61,801 nt of DNA from a virus. A program made the translations under genes and the position numbers. The stretch lies in IMG/VR virus record IMGVR_UViG_3300049914_000132, positions 1 to 61,801 of that record. One strand, written 5' to 3'. The stretch's first letter is position 1. Each line of letters begins with the position of its first letter. Under the pieces are notes generated by a model. The model made no database searches, was not told the origin of the DNA, and saw only the letters and a program-made list of their open reading frames with translations. Positions 54,545 to 61,801 of this stretch are shown in pieces.

Positions 54545-55309
54545 ATGGACAAGTTTATTCGATTGATCTTGGCTCTACTTGTTGTTCTACCTGTGTTCAC
54601 ACGAGCAGACGTGTGTGGGAATACTGCCGAGAGAGTCTATGCACTGCCTTTGACTACTGCGACGCCCGTTGGAGCAGGAATCGCAGGAAGGAAGCTGATC
54701 TCAGTTTGTTCCTCGAACTCGAATGCTGCAACGGTCATTGTCCAGTGCCGTGGAGATGGCACTGATGTTGTCTATGGTGACTCGAACATAGGCATACAGA
54801 TCGCGCCTGGGCAGTGTGCACAGTTCGGTGCTCCAGAGGGCATAACCATCAGCTGTGCTTCAAACACAGCAGGCGCAGTCGTAAAGACGAAGGAGTGTAC
54901 AGGTACTTCGCCCCCACAATATCTGATCAATGGTCCGACTCCATCTATGACTGTTGCAGGAACGGTGACGGCGAACCAAGGCACAGCGGGGGCTACTGCT
55001 TGGCCTGTTACGTTTACACCTGGAACTGTTGCGACTGCGTCAACCCCAGGAACGTGCACATCAGTCACAGTCAGTGCTGTGCTAATTGCAGCGAACGCTA
55101 CCCGTAAGAGCGTGGTGATTCAGGCTGCGACAGCCAACACCAAGAACGTCCGATGGGCAAAAGCCGCAACTGCGACGGCTGCACAGATGCTTCTTGAGCC
55201 AGGCCAAACGTACATCTTTGATGGTGATGGTGGGTCTGTCTACACAGGGGCCTATGCTTTCATCTCAGAAGATGGAACAGCACAATCTGTCTGTGTTCAG
55301 GAGGAGTAA
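54545..55309 (+). CDS. Secreted beta-rich protein (254 aa)
   Basis: 254 residues, AGGAG upstream. MDKFIRLILALLVVLPVFTR is a typical signal peptide (cleavage near RAD). The mature protein is Ala/Thr/Gly-rich and beta-like, with several cysteine pairs and repeated TAT-type strands (ATVIVQCRGDG, APGQCAQFGAPEG, SVVIQAATAN). It may be a fibre- or capsid-surface-like domain, but the signal peptide points to export during infection. Unrecognised. Confidence 0.55.
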   Translation: MDKFIRLILALLVVLPVFTRADVCGNTAERVYALPLTTATPVGAGIAGRKLISVCSSNSNAATVIVQCRGDGTDVVYGDSNIGIQIAPGQCAQFGAPEGITISCASNTAGAVVKTKECTGTSPPQYLINGPTPSMTVAGTVTANQGTAGATAWPVTFTPGTVATASTPGTCTSVTVSAVLIAANATRKSVVIQAATANTKNVRWAKAATATAAQMLLEPGQTYIFDGDGGSVYTGAYAFISEDGTAQSVCVQEE

Positions 55310-55311
55310 CT

Positions 55312-57945
55312 ATGAACTCCATTCTTCTTGCTCTCACTTTGGCTTCTGGTGTTTGGTCTGCTCCGTCTGCTGTTGGTCCAGATGGCACTTTCAGGACAGC
55401 TCTTACGGGACCAGGTGTTTTTCCGAGCGCCGAGGATTTCATCTTCTACGTCGATCCAACGGGAAGCGACTCGAACAACTGCACGGCCGCGATCACGCCA
55501 TGTCTTACCCTCCAAGCTGCGGTAGCGAAACTTCCTCCGCAGTGGAAGCAGAAGGCGCGCATCATCTTCGCGGCGGGGACGTATACGATCACAGGCGTGT
55601 ACAATCTGAGAGTGGGCACACCGATCGGTGCGGGGGAGCCGTTGGTCATCCAGGGTGCCATGGAGGACAGCGGTCTGGGCGAGCGGACGATCACGGGAGT
55701 CACGACCTATGGTTCAGGCTACGTCGTCTCGGTCACCGATAACATCCTGGCTCCTACGCTCGATCAGTACGAAGGATACTTCCTCCGGATGACGACATGC
55801 GCGGCAGGTGCGGCGTGCGTCGGCTTGACGAGACTGATCAGAGGCAACTCCACGGGTGGTCAATTCGAGTTCAACATTGGATCGGACAGTAGCACTATCA
55901 AACCAGCAGTAGGAGACAAGTTCGTCATCGAGAAACCGAGCTCGATCATCTCATACAACAACAAGTTCGTCATTTCTTCGATAGGGAATGGTGCACCAAC
56001 ATCGTCATTTCAAGGTTCTGTCATCTTCAACCAGTTGCGATTCTCTTCGACAGCAAGCGCGGCGGTTTTGTACATCCAGGGAACGACCGTGCACATGAAA
56101 AAGGTGCAACACTATTCCACGTCGGCAAACGGGATTTATGTAATAAATGGTGGAATGCTCAATACGGGCAATCTGACATTGTTGACCTCTCCGGAGATCA
56201 TGGGGGACACTCCGACATATGGTGCATCGCTGTACATATACATCCCAACGTCCGCATACTCAAACGGCGGAATCTGGGTTGTGTCTTCTGCGATGTACGG
56301 GCCGGTGGTTCTAAGAAATGCCGCGATCTTTGGGTTTGCTGCATACTCGGGGGCCCCAGGCCCTAACGTGAACCCAACCAATGTATCGATAAAGGGTGGG
56401 CATATACGCGTCAACGATCAAGCATCAGTGAACGTGCTTGCTAGCTCTTTTGGTCCATTGTCTCAAATAGTCGACACGTCATACGCAACCTATCCCTGTA
56501 TCGAGCTCGGAGACGTACAGGCCACGATTACCGATATCGAACTATCTAGGTGTGTAGGAGGAGGGGTGTCACTCGGAAGAGGGGGATATGTCAGATTGAA
56601 CAGTGTGACAGGAACGGGAAACACTGGATTCGGCGTGCGAGTGAAGGAGAATGCTACAGTCTACGAAGGTTCAGGAGTTACAATTGCAGGGACAACAAGT
56701 GAAGTTCTCGTAGGAACTAGGACTACAACGCACGCGGCGATTGCGGCAGGGACTCCACTGATCGTACCTCCTCACGGAACCATATCTGCGTTTGGGGGAA
56801 CTACAGAATACCCGCTTTCCGGCACGAACACTGGAGACGTGACGCTCGGCGCGGTTGGATCAACACCCAATGCGAACGGGGCGACTCTCACCGGCCAGGT
56901 GTGGAATGCACAGCCGGCAGACGCGACCTATCCAGGCGTGGTGACGGTGGGCGCTCAGACGATCATGGGTCCCAAGACTGTGACGGGTCCGGTGTCTACG
57001 AATGGTCTCCTGTCAACGGCTCTCGCGACTCCGGTCAACGGCACGTTCACGACTGGTGCCGGCACGCTCACAACGGGGACCTACTACTACGCGGTAACCG
57101 CACTGAATGCTACCGGTGAGACCGTGCCCTCAACTCGGACGAGTTTCGCGGTCACGGGGCCGGCCGGAGTCAACATCAACTGGGGCACAGTATCAGGCGC
57201 TACGTTTTACAAGATCTACGGTCGGTCAATAGGGACCAACTTTCTGATGGCAACCATCGCGGCTCCTACGGTGACATGGCTAGACGATGGCTCGGTGACT
57301 CCAAGTGGCGCAATGCCAAGCGTTGGTTCGAGCGCCAACATATCAGGCGCCAATGATATTACTGCTGCTGGCAAGGTCATTGGCACGACTGGCGTAGCAG
57401 TTCCGAGCGGGCAAAAGGTCTGTTTCGATGGTCCAACCACATGCAGTATTTATGCGTACGCTGCCAGTGGATACATACAAATAAAAGGTAGCCAGCTCGC
57501 ACCCGATAGTTTGAGATCGATGGGGGCAATAGAGGTAGTTGGAAACGACGGAATAAAGCAGGTGACAGCCGATACACAGGTGTTCGTCGTGGCAAACGAC
57601 TCGTCTGACGGCAATGCACGAGGAGTAATCTTGCGGAATGCACCCTCGTTGAGCACGGCTGGAGATCGCTTGATCACGGGTGTCAATAACGCGACTGATG
57701 CATTCGACATCGATAAGGATGGCTCTTACCATCAGATCACTGCGCCCACGCTCCTTACGTGCGCAGCCACGTTTCGCCATCTAAAGACGGCTCAAGTGGG
57801 TGCCAGTGCCGGTAAGTATGACAAGGAGTGCATGTGTGTAAGTGATAATCAGGCGTCTCCAACATACGCCTGGAAAAACACGTCGGGTATTTTTGCAACG
57901 GAAGCCGCATCAATCGGGGATAGCACTACATGTCCCGATCCATGA
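55312..57945 (+). CDS. Tail spike-like protein with pectate-lyase-type beta-helix and signal peptide
   Basis: 877 residues. MNSILLALTLASGVWSAPSA is a signal peptide, unexpected for a virion protein. YVDPTGSDSNNCTAAITPCL followed by IIFAAGTYT opens a right-handed beta-helix as in phage spikes and pectate lyases (about residues 40-470). From 480 on come GTNTGDVTLGAVGSTPNANG and QPADATYPGVVTVGAQTIMG, the repeats found in fibre tips, then a fibronectin-type-III-like segment (TGTYYYAVTALNATGETVPS) and further beta sections. GC content is higher than in nearby genes. Could be a depolymerase spike or a secreted host-surface modifier. Confidence 0.7.
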   Translation: MNSILLALTLASGVWSAPSAVGPDGTFRTALTGPGVFPSAEDFIFYVDPTGSDSNNCTAAITPCLTLQAAVAKLPPQWKQKARIIFAAGTYTITGVYNLRVGTPIGAGEPLVIQGAMEDSGLGERTITGVTTYGSGYVVSVTDNILAPTLDQYEGYFLRMTTCAAGAACVGLTRLIRGNSTGGQFEFNIGSDSSTIKPAVGDKFVIEKPSSIISYNNKFVISSIGNGAPTSSFQGSVIFNQLRFSSTASAAVLYIQGTTVHMKKVQHYSTSANGIYVINGGMLNTGNLTLLTSPEIMGDTPTYGASLYIYIPTSAYSNGGIWVVSSAMYGPVVLRNAAIFGFAAYSGAPGPNVNPTNVSIKGGHIRVNDQASVNVLASSFGPLSQIVDTSYATYPCIELGDVQATITDIELSRCVGGGVSLGRGGYVRLNSVTGTGNTGFGVRVKENATVYEGSGVTIAGTTSEVLVGTRTTTHAAIAAGTPLIVPPHGTISAFGGTTEYPLSGTNTGDVTLGAVGSTPNANGATLTGQVWNAQPADATYPGVVTVGAQTIMGPKTVTGPVSTNGLLSTALATPVNGTFTTGAGTLTTGTYYYAVTALNATGETVPSTRTSFAVTGPAGVNINWGTVSGATFYKIYGRSIGTNFLMATIAAPTVTWLDDGSVTPSGAMPSVGSSANISGANDITAAGKVIGTTGVAVPSGQKVCFDGPTTCSIYAYAASGYIQIKGSQLAPDSLRSMGAIEVVGNDGIKQVTADTQVFVVANDSSDGNARGVILRNAPSLSTAGDRLITGVNNATDAFDIDKDGSYHQITAPTLLTCAATFRHLKTAQVGASAGKYDKECMCVSDNQASPTYAWKNTSGIFATEAASIGDSTTCPDP

Positions 57946-57985
57946 AGTCACAGATGTTCAACTCGCTGTGCAAAGGACAGACGGC

Positions 57986-58471
57986 ATGAAAAAGATATTG
58001 GGCACATTGGCAACTTGTGCGGTAATGATCATGGTGGCCTTCCCCGTTCAGGCAGGGACGGTAACTGGAAGTCTACAAGTCACTGCGACCGTCGATAGTA
58101 ACTGTGCAGTCAACGCATCTGCGTTGGCTTTTGGGATCTACAACCCGATGGCAACTAACCCATTGGACGTGAATGGGCAGATTAGCCTCACGTGCACTAA
58201 AAACACAGCATATGTTGTCAGTTTAGGGCTGGGGCTGCATTCTCCAGGTGGTAGTACCCGTAGAATGGCTGGAGCATCTGACTTTTTGATCTACGATATC
58301 TACTCAGATTCTGCTCGGACTGTGCTGTGGGCTTTGACAAACACGGTTTCGGGTACTTCGACTTCGTCAACAACTCCAATCAACCTCCCTGCTTATGGTC
58401 GCATACCGGAACATCAAGATGTGCTATCTGGGGCATACAATGACACTGTTTTTGTCACTGTGAATTTTTGA
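57986..58471 (+). CDS. Spore coat protein U (SCPU) domain protein
   Basis: 161 residues from the ATG at 57986. MKKILGTLATCAVMIMVAFP VQA is a signal peptide. GSLQVTATVDSNCAVNASAL AFG then ISLTCTKNTAYVVSLGLGLH, DFLIYDIYSDSARTVLW and AGAYNDTVFVTVNF-type ending match the SCPU fold, a pilin-like immunoglobulin domain secreted through chaperone-usher systems and named after Myxococcus xanthus spore coat U. Such genes are normally bacterial. Possibly acquired from a host and used as a surface moron. Confidence 0.8.
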   Translation: MKKILGTLATCAVMIMVAFPVQAGTVTGSLQVTATVDSNCAVNASALAFGIYNPMATNPLDVNGQISLTCTKNTAYVVSLGLGLHSPGGSTRRMAGASDFLIYDIYSDSARTVLWALTNTVSGTSTSSTTPINLPAYGRIPEHQDVLSGAYNDTVFVTVNF

Positions 58472-58488
58472 AGCAACGTGACAATACT

Positions 58489-58806
58489 ATGATTCGGTTC
58501 CTTCCCCTCCTCGCGCTCGCGGCGTTCTCCTGTGCGACCTCGCGCGCGAGGATGGAGCCGTGCCCAGTCTGTACTGATGGAGGGGGGGTGGCAGCTCGAC
58601 CATGCCCGAGTTCGACGCGGGTCGTGCTATCACCGTTGCCTGCGCCTCCACCACGACCGACACTAGACAAGATGCCAGCAGGCTGTGGACCTGCATTCAT
58701 GGCATGTCTCACACCAGAGGAAGACGATAAGCTACAGAACTACTTCAAAGCTGTGCGAAACTGGGCTGTAGAGGTCTACGCGAAGGGGTGTGCTCATGGG
58801 CAATGA
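58489..58806 (+). CDS. o-spanin-like lipoprotein, second set
   Basis: 105 residues from the ATG at 58489. MIRFLPLLALAAFSCATSRA has lipobox AFSC. The mature part is proline-rich (PLPAPPPRPTLDKMPAGCGP) with several cysteines and a C-terminal helix (EEDDKLQNYFKAVRNWAVEV). This is the layout of the o-spanin at 4914 and of P2 LysC-like proteins. The next gene, overlapping by 11 bases, encodes a membrane span plus coiled coil. Confidence 0.6.
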   Translation: MIRFLPLLALAAFSCATSRARMEPCPVCTDGGGVAARPCPSSTRVVLSPLPAPPPRPTLDKMPAGCGPAFMACLTPEEDDKLQNYFKAVRNWAVEVYAKGCAHGQ

Positions 58807-59095
58807 GACGGCTCCTCGTCGTGAAGGGGTTTCGATGAAGCTCGTGGCGATCCTTGGTTCGTCACTTGCTGTTGTGCTTGGGATGCTTTCTACAGTGTTG
58901 GTCCTGCTGGTCAAATCTTTCGTCAATCAGATGGAAGTGCAACATAAGGACAATATGGCCATGCAAGCAATACAGCATGCGGATAACATGGCATCCCAGA
59001 AAGAGACTCGGGAAGTGCTCCAGGATCTTGGCAAAAAACAACAGACTCTAAGTGAGACGCTTCGGAAGATCATTGATAAGAAAAGGGCACCATGA
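58796..59095 (+). CDS. Membrane protein with coiled coil, i-spanin-like
   Basis: 99 residues from the ATG at 58796. A hydrophobic span (LVAILGSSLAVVLGMLSTVL VLLV, residues 16-39) is followed by a polar helix rich in Met, Gln, His and Lys to the end (QHADNMASQKETREVLQDLG). The shape fits an i-spanin. With the preceding lipoprotein it could be a second spanin pair, though the gene order (outer first) is unusual. Confidence 0.5.
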   Translation: MGNETAPRREGVSMKLVAILGSSLAVVLGMLSTVLVLLVKSFVNQMEVQHKDNMAMQAIQHADNMASQKETREVLQDLGKKQQTLSETLRKIIDKKRAP

Positions 59096-59119
59096 AAGCT
59101 ACTTTGTAGGAGGCTTGCT

Positions 59120-59593
59120 GTGGTGATCGCAATTGACTTTGATGACAGCATTGTGAGTGCTGTACGGTCCTATGAGGACTTGTCTACACCACTGATCTTC
59201 AAAGTGAATGCCAAGTATGGTCTTCTTTCGCTCAAGAAGGCAGGCCACACCTTGATCCTTTGGAGCGCAAGAGCGAGCCCTGTGCTGCTGGAAGACCCGT
59301 CGCTTGATCCTTTGGTCAAGTGGGGTGCGAAGAAGCTTGACTTAGAACGATGGGAAAAGATGGTGTCTGTCCATCGAGCCCGTTACCAGCAGATGTTGGA
59401 CTTTGTCGCGCGTGAGCTACCAAGCGTCTTTGATGCAATTGATGATGGTCATGCTGGGAAGCTTCCGGGCGTGGATATGTTTGTCGATGACAAGGCACTT
59501 CGACTGGGGTACGGCACAGGTGGGTTCGGTTGGGCTGCGATTGCGCAAGTCTTCGGGTTACCCTACTACCCACCGTTGGAGGCTGCTGGATGA
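59120..59593 (+). CDS. HAD-superfamily hydrolase
   Basis: 157 residues from GTG with TAGGAGG six bases upstream. MVIAIDFDDSIV (motif I, D-F-D-D), TLILWSARAS (motif II) and GVDMFVDDKALRLG (motif IV, D-D) are the key phosphatase residues. Small HAD proteins in phages act as nucleotide or polynucleotide phosphatases. The insertion between motifs I and II is short, fitting a C0/C1-type. Confidence 0.75.
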   Translation: MVIAIDFDDSIVSAVRSYEDLSTPLIFKVNAKYGLLSLKKAGHTLILWSARASPVLLEDPSLDPLVKWGAKKLDLERWEKMVSVHRARYQQMLDFVARELPSVFDAIDDGHAGKLPGVDMFVDDKALRLGYGTGGFGWAAIAQVFGLPYYPPLEAAG

Positions 59594-59988
59594 GAGGCAT
59601 TCACACAAAGAAGTTCGGACATAGGACAGGTGAGACACCTCAAGAGATGCACGCACGGCTCGCGTGGAAGGGGAGAGTGTGTAGGTCGTGTGGCGGGCCA
59701 CCTGTAATCAGGATCAAAGTGCTGACACCTGTCAAAGAGATGAACCCTGGAATCGTTGCAGCCATAGCACTCAGGAACCCTGATGGCTCTGGGCAGCTCC
59801 CTGTCATCAAGACGGCACATGGGGATATGCTCATGACAGCAGATGTGTTCGCGTGCAGGGCTTGTCGGCGGGATGCAGAACGTGCAGCAGCCAAGGGCCC
59901 CAGCTTCAACATAGTGGAAATAGATAGAGGCGTCGATCCAACCAATAAGCGTGTGTTTGGGTGGGAAGGCGACCAGCATGCCAGCTAG
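59590..59988 (+). CDS. Zinc-ribbon hypothetical protein (132 aa)
   Basis: 132 residues, ATGA overlap. RVCRSCGGPPVIRIKVLTPV and FACRACRRDAERAAAKG form two CxxC knuckles about 60 residues apart, a long-loop zinc ribbon. The rest is mixed. This is a recurrent phage type (W-x-x-R-V-C-R-x-C-G...C-x-x-C). Function unknown. Confidence 0.6.
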   Translation: MRGIHTKKFGHRTGETPQEMHARLAWKGRVCRSCGGPPVIRIKVLTPVKEMNPGIVAAIALRNPDGSGQLPVIKTAHGDMLMTADVFACRACRRDAERAAAKGPSFNIVEIDRGVDPTNKRVFGWEGDQHAS

Positions 59989-60481
59989 GGTTGATTTCTG
60001 GTCTCGTGTTTCGCCTGAGCCGAACACAGGGTGCTGGCTTTGGCTTGGTCCATATTCGCATAACGGCTATGGGCGTTGTGGTGAAGAACGTGCGAATAGG
60101 GTAGCCCTTTCGCTCAGGCTAGGGCGTCAACTTCGGAGTGACGAAGAGGCCGCACATAAGTGTGACGTTCGGTGCTGTGTAAATCCAGATCACCTATTTC
60201 CTGCGACGCACCAACAAAACGAAGATGACAAGAAAGCAAAGGGACGGCAGGCTCGTGGTGCAGAACTTGCAAAAGCACAAGCTGCGTCTAGACCACGAGG
60301 AGAAACACATGGCATGACAAAGCTTACAGATGCACAAGTGCTAGAGATCCGTGCTCGACATGTTTGTGGTTCTAGGGGCTCAGACTCTACAAGCGCGCTA
60401 GCTAAAGAATATGGTGTTGATCGTACACTGATTTGGATGATTTCAACTAAGCGCATTCATAGGGTTGTTGGTCTTGGGTAA
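59978..60481 (+). CDS. HNH endonuclease (HNH_3-type, free-standing)
   Basis: 167 residues from the ATG at 59978. VDFWSRVSPEPNTGCWLWLG then ALSLRLGRQLRSDEEAAHKC DVRCCVNPDHLFPATHQQN is the classic phage HNH_3 core (H-K-C...C-C-N-P-x-H-L). A C-terminal HTH-like region (LTDAQVLEIRARHVCGSRGS ... LAKEYGVDRTLIW) binds DNA. Probably a mobile homing gene. Confidence 0.85.
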   Translation: MPARVDFWSRVSPEPNTGCWLWLGPYSHNGYGRCGEERANRVALSLRLGRQLRSDEEAAHKCDVRCCVNPDHLFPATHQQNEDDKKAKGRQARGAELAKAQAASRPRGETHGMTKLTDAQVLEIRARHVCGSRGSDSTSALAKEYGVDRTLIWMISTKRIHRVVGLG

Positions 60482-60485
60482 AGTC

Positions 60486-60707
60486 ATGACGCTTGATCAG
60501 CTCAAAGATCTATCGTCCAAGACAGCAGACTCGCTAGACGGCTATGTCGTTTCTGATGATGTGACCGTTGTTGTGATCGTTGCTGACAATGACCATTGCG
60601 CGTTCTCGTCACGTGGTGACGATAGCATAGTCAGGCAGTCTTGTGACTATGTCAAAGAAGTGATCGAAAAGGGTAAGGGCACTGAAATCCATGTGGGTAT
60701 TGCATGA
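60486..60707 (+). CDS. Small hypothetical protein (73 aa)
   Basis: 73 residues from the ATG at 60486 (TTG starts lie a few codons upstream). MTLDQLKDLSSKTADSLDGY VVSDDVTVVVIVADN..., a compact alpha/beta fold with strands TVVVIVADNDHCAFSS. Its end overlaps the next gene (ATGA). Function unknown. Confidence 0.5.
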   Translation: MTLDQLKDLSSKTADSLDGYVVSDDVTVVVIVADNDHCAFSSRGDDSIVRQSCDYVKEVIEKGKGTEIHVGIA

Positions 60708-61147
60708 GCGAAGCAGCTGCTAAGTACATGAAGAACAGAAAGGGCTCAAGCAAGCCCGAGCAGCACGAGCATCATCGGTCCAGGGAGGAAGATGGCGCGC
60801 TCGCCAGGATGCGCCTACTTGCGAAGAAGTACGGGGTCAAGTTGGACAACGACGGCGAGGGCGGCTTGCCTTCCAGCCTCGTGCTTGCTGTGCTGAAGCG
60901 AGATCATTTCGAGTGCAAGCGCTGTCAAGGCAAACGTGGAAAGCCAATCACAGTTCACCACAAAGGTGGGATCGTTGAAAGCAAATGGCTGAGTGAGAAA
61001 GGACACAACAACGATCCGAACAACATCGTGACACTATGCACGGCGTGCCATGACGATGTGCATGAGAAAGCCAGGGCAGAAGGTGTAGACTCCAGCCAGG
61101 TCAAGCCGAAGGGTGATGACTTCAAAGGGCAGCACGGGCACGATTGA
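60704..61147 (+). CDS. HNH endonuclease with zinc site (147 aa)
   Basis: 147 residues, ATGA overlap. VLAVLKRDHFECKRCQGKRG then ITVHHKGGIVESK and PNNIVTLCTACHDDVHEKA give the HNH motif (H-H...N-N...H) with four zinc cysteines. It precedes a methyltransferase gene, a combination also seen in terminase-associated HNH proteins. The basic, Gln/His-rich N-terminus may contact DNA. Confidence 0.8.
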   Translation: MSEAAAKYMKNRKGSSKPEQHEHHRSREEDGALARMRLLAKKYGVKLDNDGEGGLPSSLVLAVLKRDHFECKRCQGKRGKPITVHHKGGIVESKWLSEKGHNNDPNNIVTLCTACHDDVHEKARAEGVDSSQVKPKGDDFKGQHGHD

Positions 61148-61161
61148 TCGGAGGTACGTTA

Positions 61162-61801
61162 GTGGGTGAAGCACCTTCTGATTCTGTGGTGAAGCCTGGT
61201 GACTTGATCAAGCTCGGGCCGCATAAGCTTTTGTGCGGGGATTCGACTGACTTGGCTTGTGTCAAGCACTTACTTGGCTCTGTGACTCCAAAGCTTGGGT
61301 TCACATCTCCACCATACTTTGACCTAAGAGCGTACAAGGGCGGATTGAACCTAGGCTGTGAGCATCTGGCAAGCTTTCTTGTGGCTCCTTGTGATGTGTG
61401 GGCTGTAAACTTGGGGATTATAATAAGGGGTGGTGAAATTCTGAAGTATTGGGATACATACCTTGATCATGCTAGATCTCTTGGCTTGAAGCTTTTGAGC
61501 TGGAATGTGTGGGACAAAGGCTCGGCTAGCTCAGCAGGAAGTATGAATGCTATGTTTAGCATTCAGCATGAGTTCATTTTCGTTTTTGGCAAGCACCCTG
61601 TTGTTCTAAATCGTACTGAGCCGAACAAGCAACCAAATGATCATCCGTCGAGTACACGTGATAGACAAAAGGATGGATCTACTTCTTTTCGATTGCATGG
61701 CCCCATACAACGCTTCCGACAACTAGGCACTGTCATAAAACAAGCTCCACAAATGGCACGCAACCTTGGATACGATTTTCCTGCGGCGTTTCCTGTTGAG
61801 C
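61162..61801 (+). CDS. DNA methyltransferase, 3' end cut off by the window
   Basis: The frame opens at GTG 61162 (GGAGG eight bases upstream) and stays open to the last base, so 213 residues are visible and the C-terminus is missing. HKLLCGDSTD then LGFTSPPYFDLRAYKGG contains a TSPPY catalytic motif of N4-cytosine or N6-adenine methyltransferases. A second SAM-binding region should lie beyond the edge. It is the second methyltransferase of the window and follows an HNH gene. Confidence 0.75.
   Translation, partial: MGEAPSDSVVKPGDLIKLGPHKLLCGDSTDLACVKHLLGSVTPKLGFTSPPYFDLRAYKGGLNLGCEHLASFLVAPCDVWAVNLGIIIRGGEILKYWDTYLDHARSLGLKLLSWNVWDKGSASSAGSMNAMFSIQHEFIFVFGKHPVVLNRTEPNKQPNDHPSSTRDRQKDGSTSFRLHGPIQRFRQLGTVIKQAPQMARNLGYDFPAAFPVE

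Overview
The window is a contiguous piece of the genome of a large tailed double-stranded DNA phage (Caudoviricetes). It carries a large terminase subunit, a portal protein, tail fibre and tail spike genes, a lysis cassette and a self-contained replication and recombination set. Lipoprotein signals, periplasmic signal peptides and a spanin pair point to a host with two membranes (Gram-negative). The host cannot be named from the sequence. No major capsid, tail tube, sheath or tape-measure gene was recognised, so the full genome must extend beyond the window. Genes are tightly packed, often with ATGA stop/start overlaps, and the noncoding gaps therefore stand out.

Layout. 1-2.5 kb: tail fibre or adhesin genes. 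3.3-6.7 kb, plus strand: SleB-type endolysin, holin candidate, nested i-spanin/o-spanin pair, then small membrane proteins. 6.7-12.8 kb, minus strand: RuvC-like resolvase, small zinc-binding proteins (three of them tandem paralogs) and a MoxR ATPase + small protein + VWA-metallopeptidase operon. 12.8-13.6 kb: divergent regulatory gap with dyads, tandem repeats and a 9-nt-period array. From 13.6 kb onward everything reads on the plus strand. 13.6-17.5 kb: small early-type genes and a ParB-like protein. 17.6-20.9 kb: a compositionally different island with a LacI-family effector domain lacking its DNA-binding part. 20.9-33 kb: small HTH and zinc proteins, SF2 helicase, a 21-bp inverted repeat, putative initiator, DnaB-like helicase, DnaG-like primase, uracil-glycosylase/DNA polymerase A fusion, RyR-domain protein. 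33-40.4 kb: ssDNA-binding protein, an IS110-transposase-like protein, RecA/UvsX recombinase, SbcD and SbcC homologs. 40.4-45.8 kb: ParB-like domain protein, radical SAM enzyme, small HTH-like paralogs, small terminase. 45.8-52.5 kb: large terminase, intein-split methyltransferase, a tandem family of small cysteine-rich proteins, two tRNA genes. 52.6-61.8 kb: portal, three secreted or spike proteins including a spore-coat-U domain protein, a second spanin-like set, a HAD hydrolase, two HNH proteins and a truncated methyltransferase.

The strongest candidate for something undescribed is at 34.2-37.5 kb. Three intergenic arrays repeat with a period of exactly 18 nt, each unit being a semi-conserved 9-mer (consensus AGCRARCCA) followed by 9 variable nt. 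Two of them flank a gene whose product resembles the C-terminal domain of IS110 transposases without the catalytic DEDD domain. The arrays run up to, or close to, the start codons of recombination genes. A hairpin-rich noncoding stretch of about 270 nt precedes the first array. Two further arrays with a 9-nt period lie at 13.49 and 16.66 kb. Other highlights are an HNH endonuclease encoded out of frame inside an intein whose own frame is kept open, a nine-member family of small CxxC proteins, the isolated LacI sensor, and a lipobox protein carrying a fibre-tip-like domain. All functional calls are by reading the sequence; no database search was possible.
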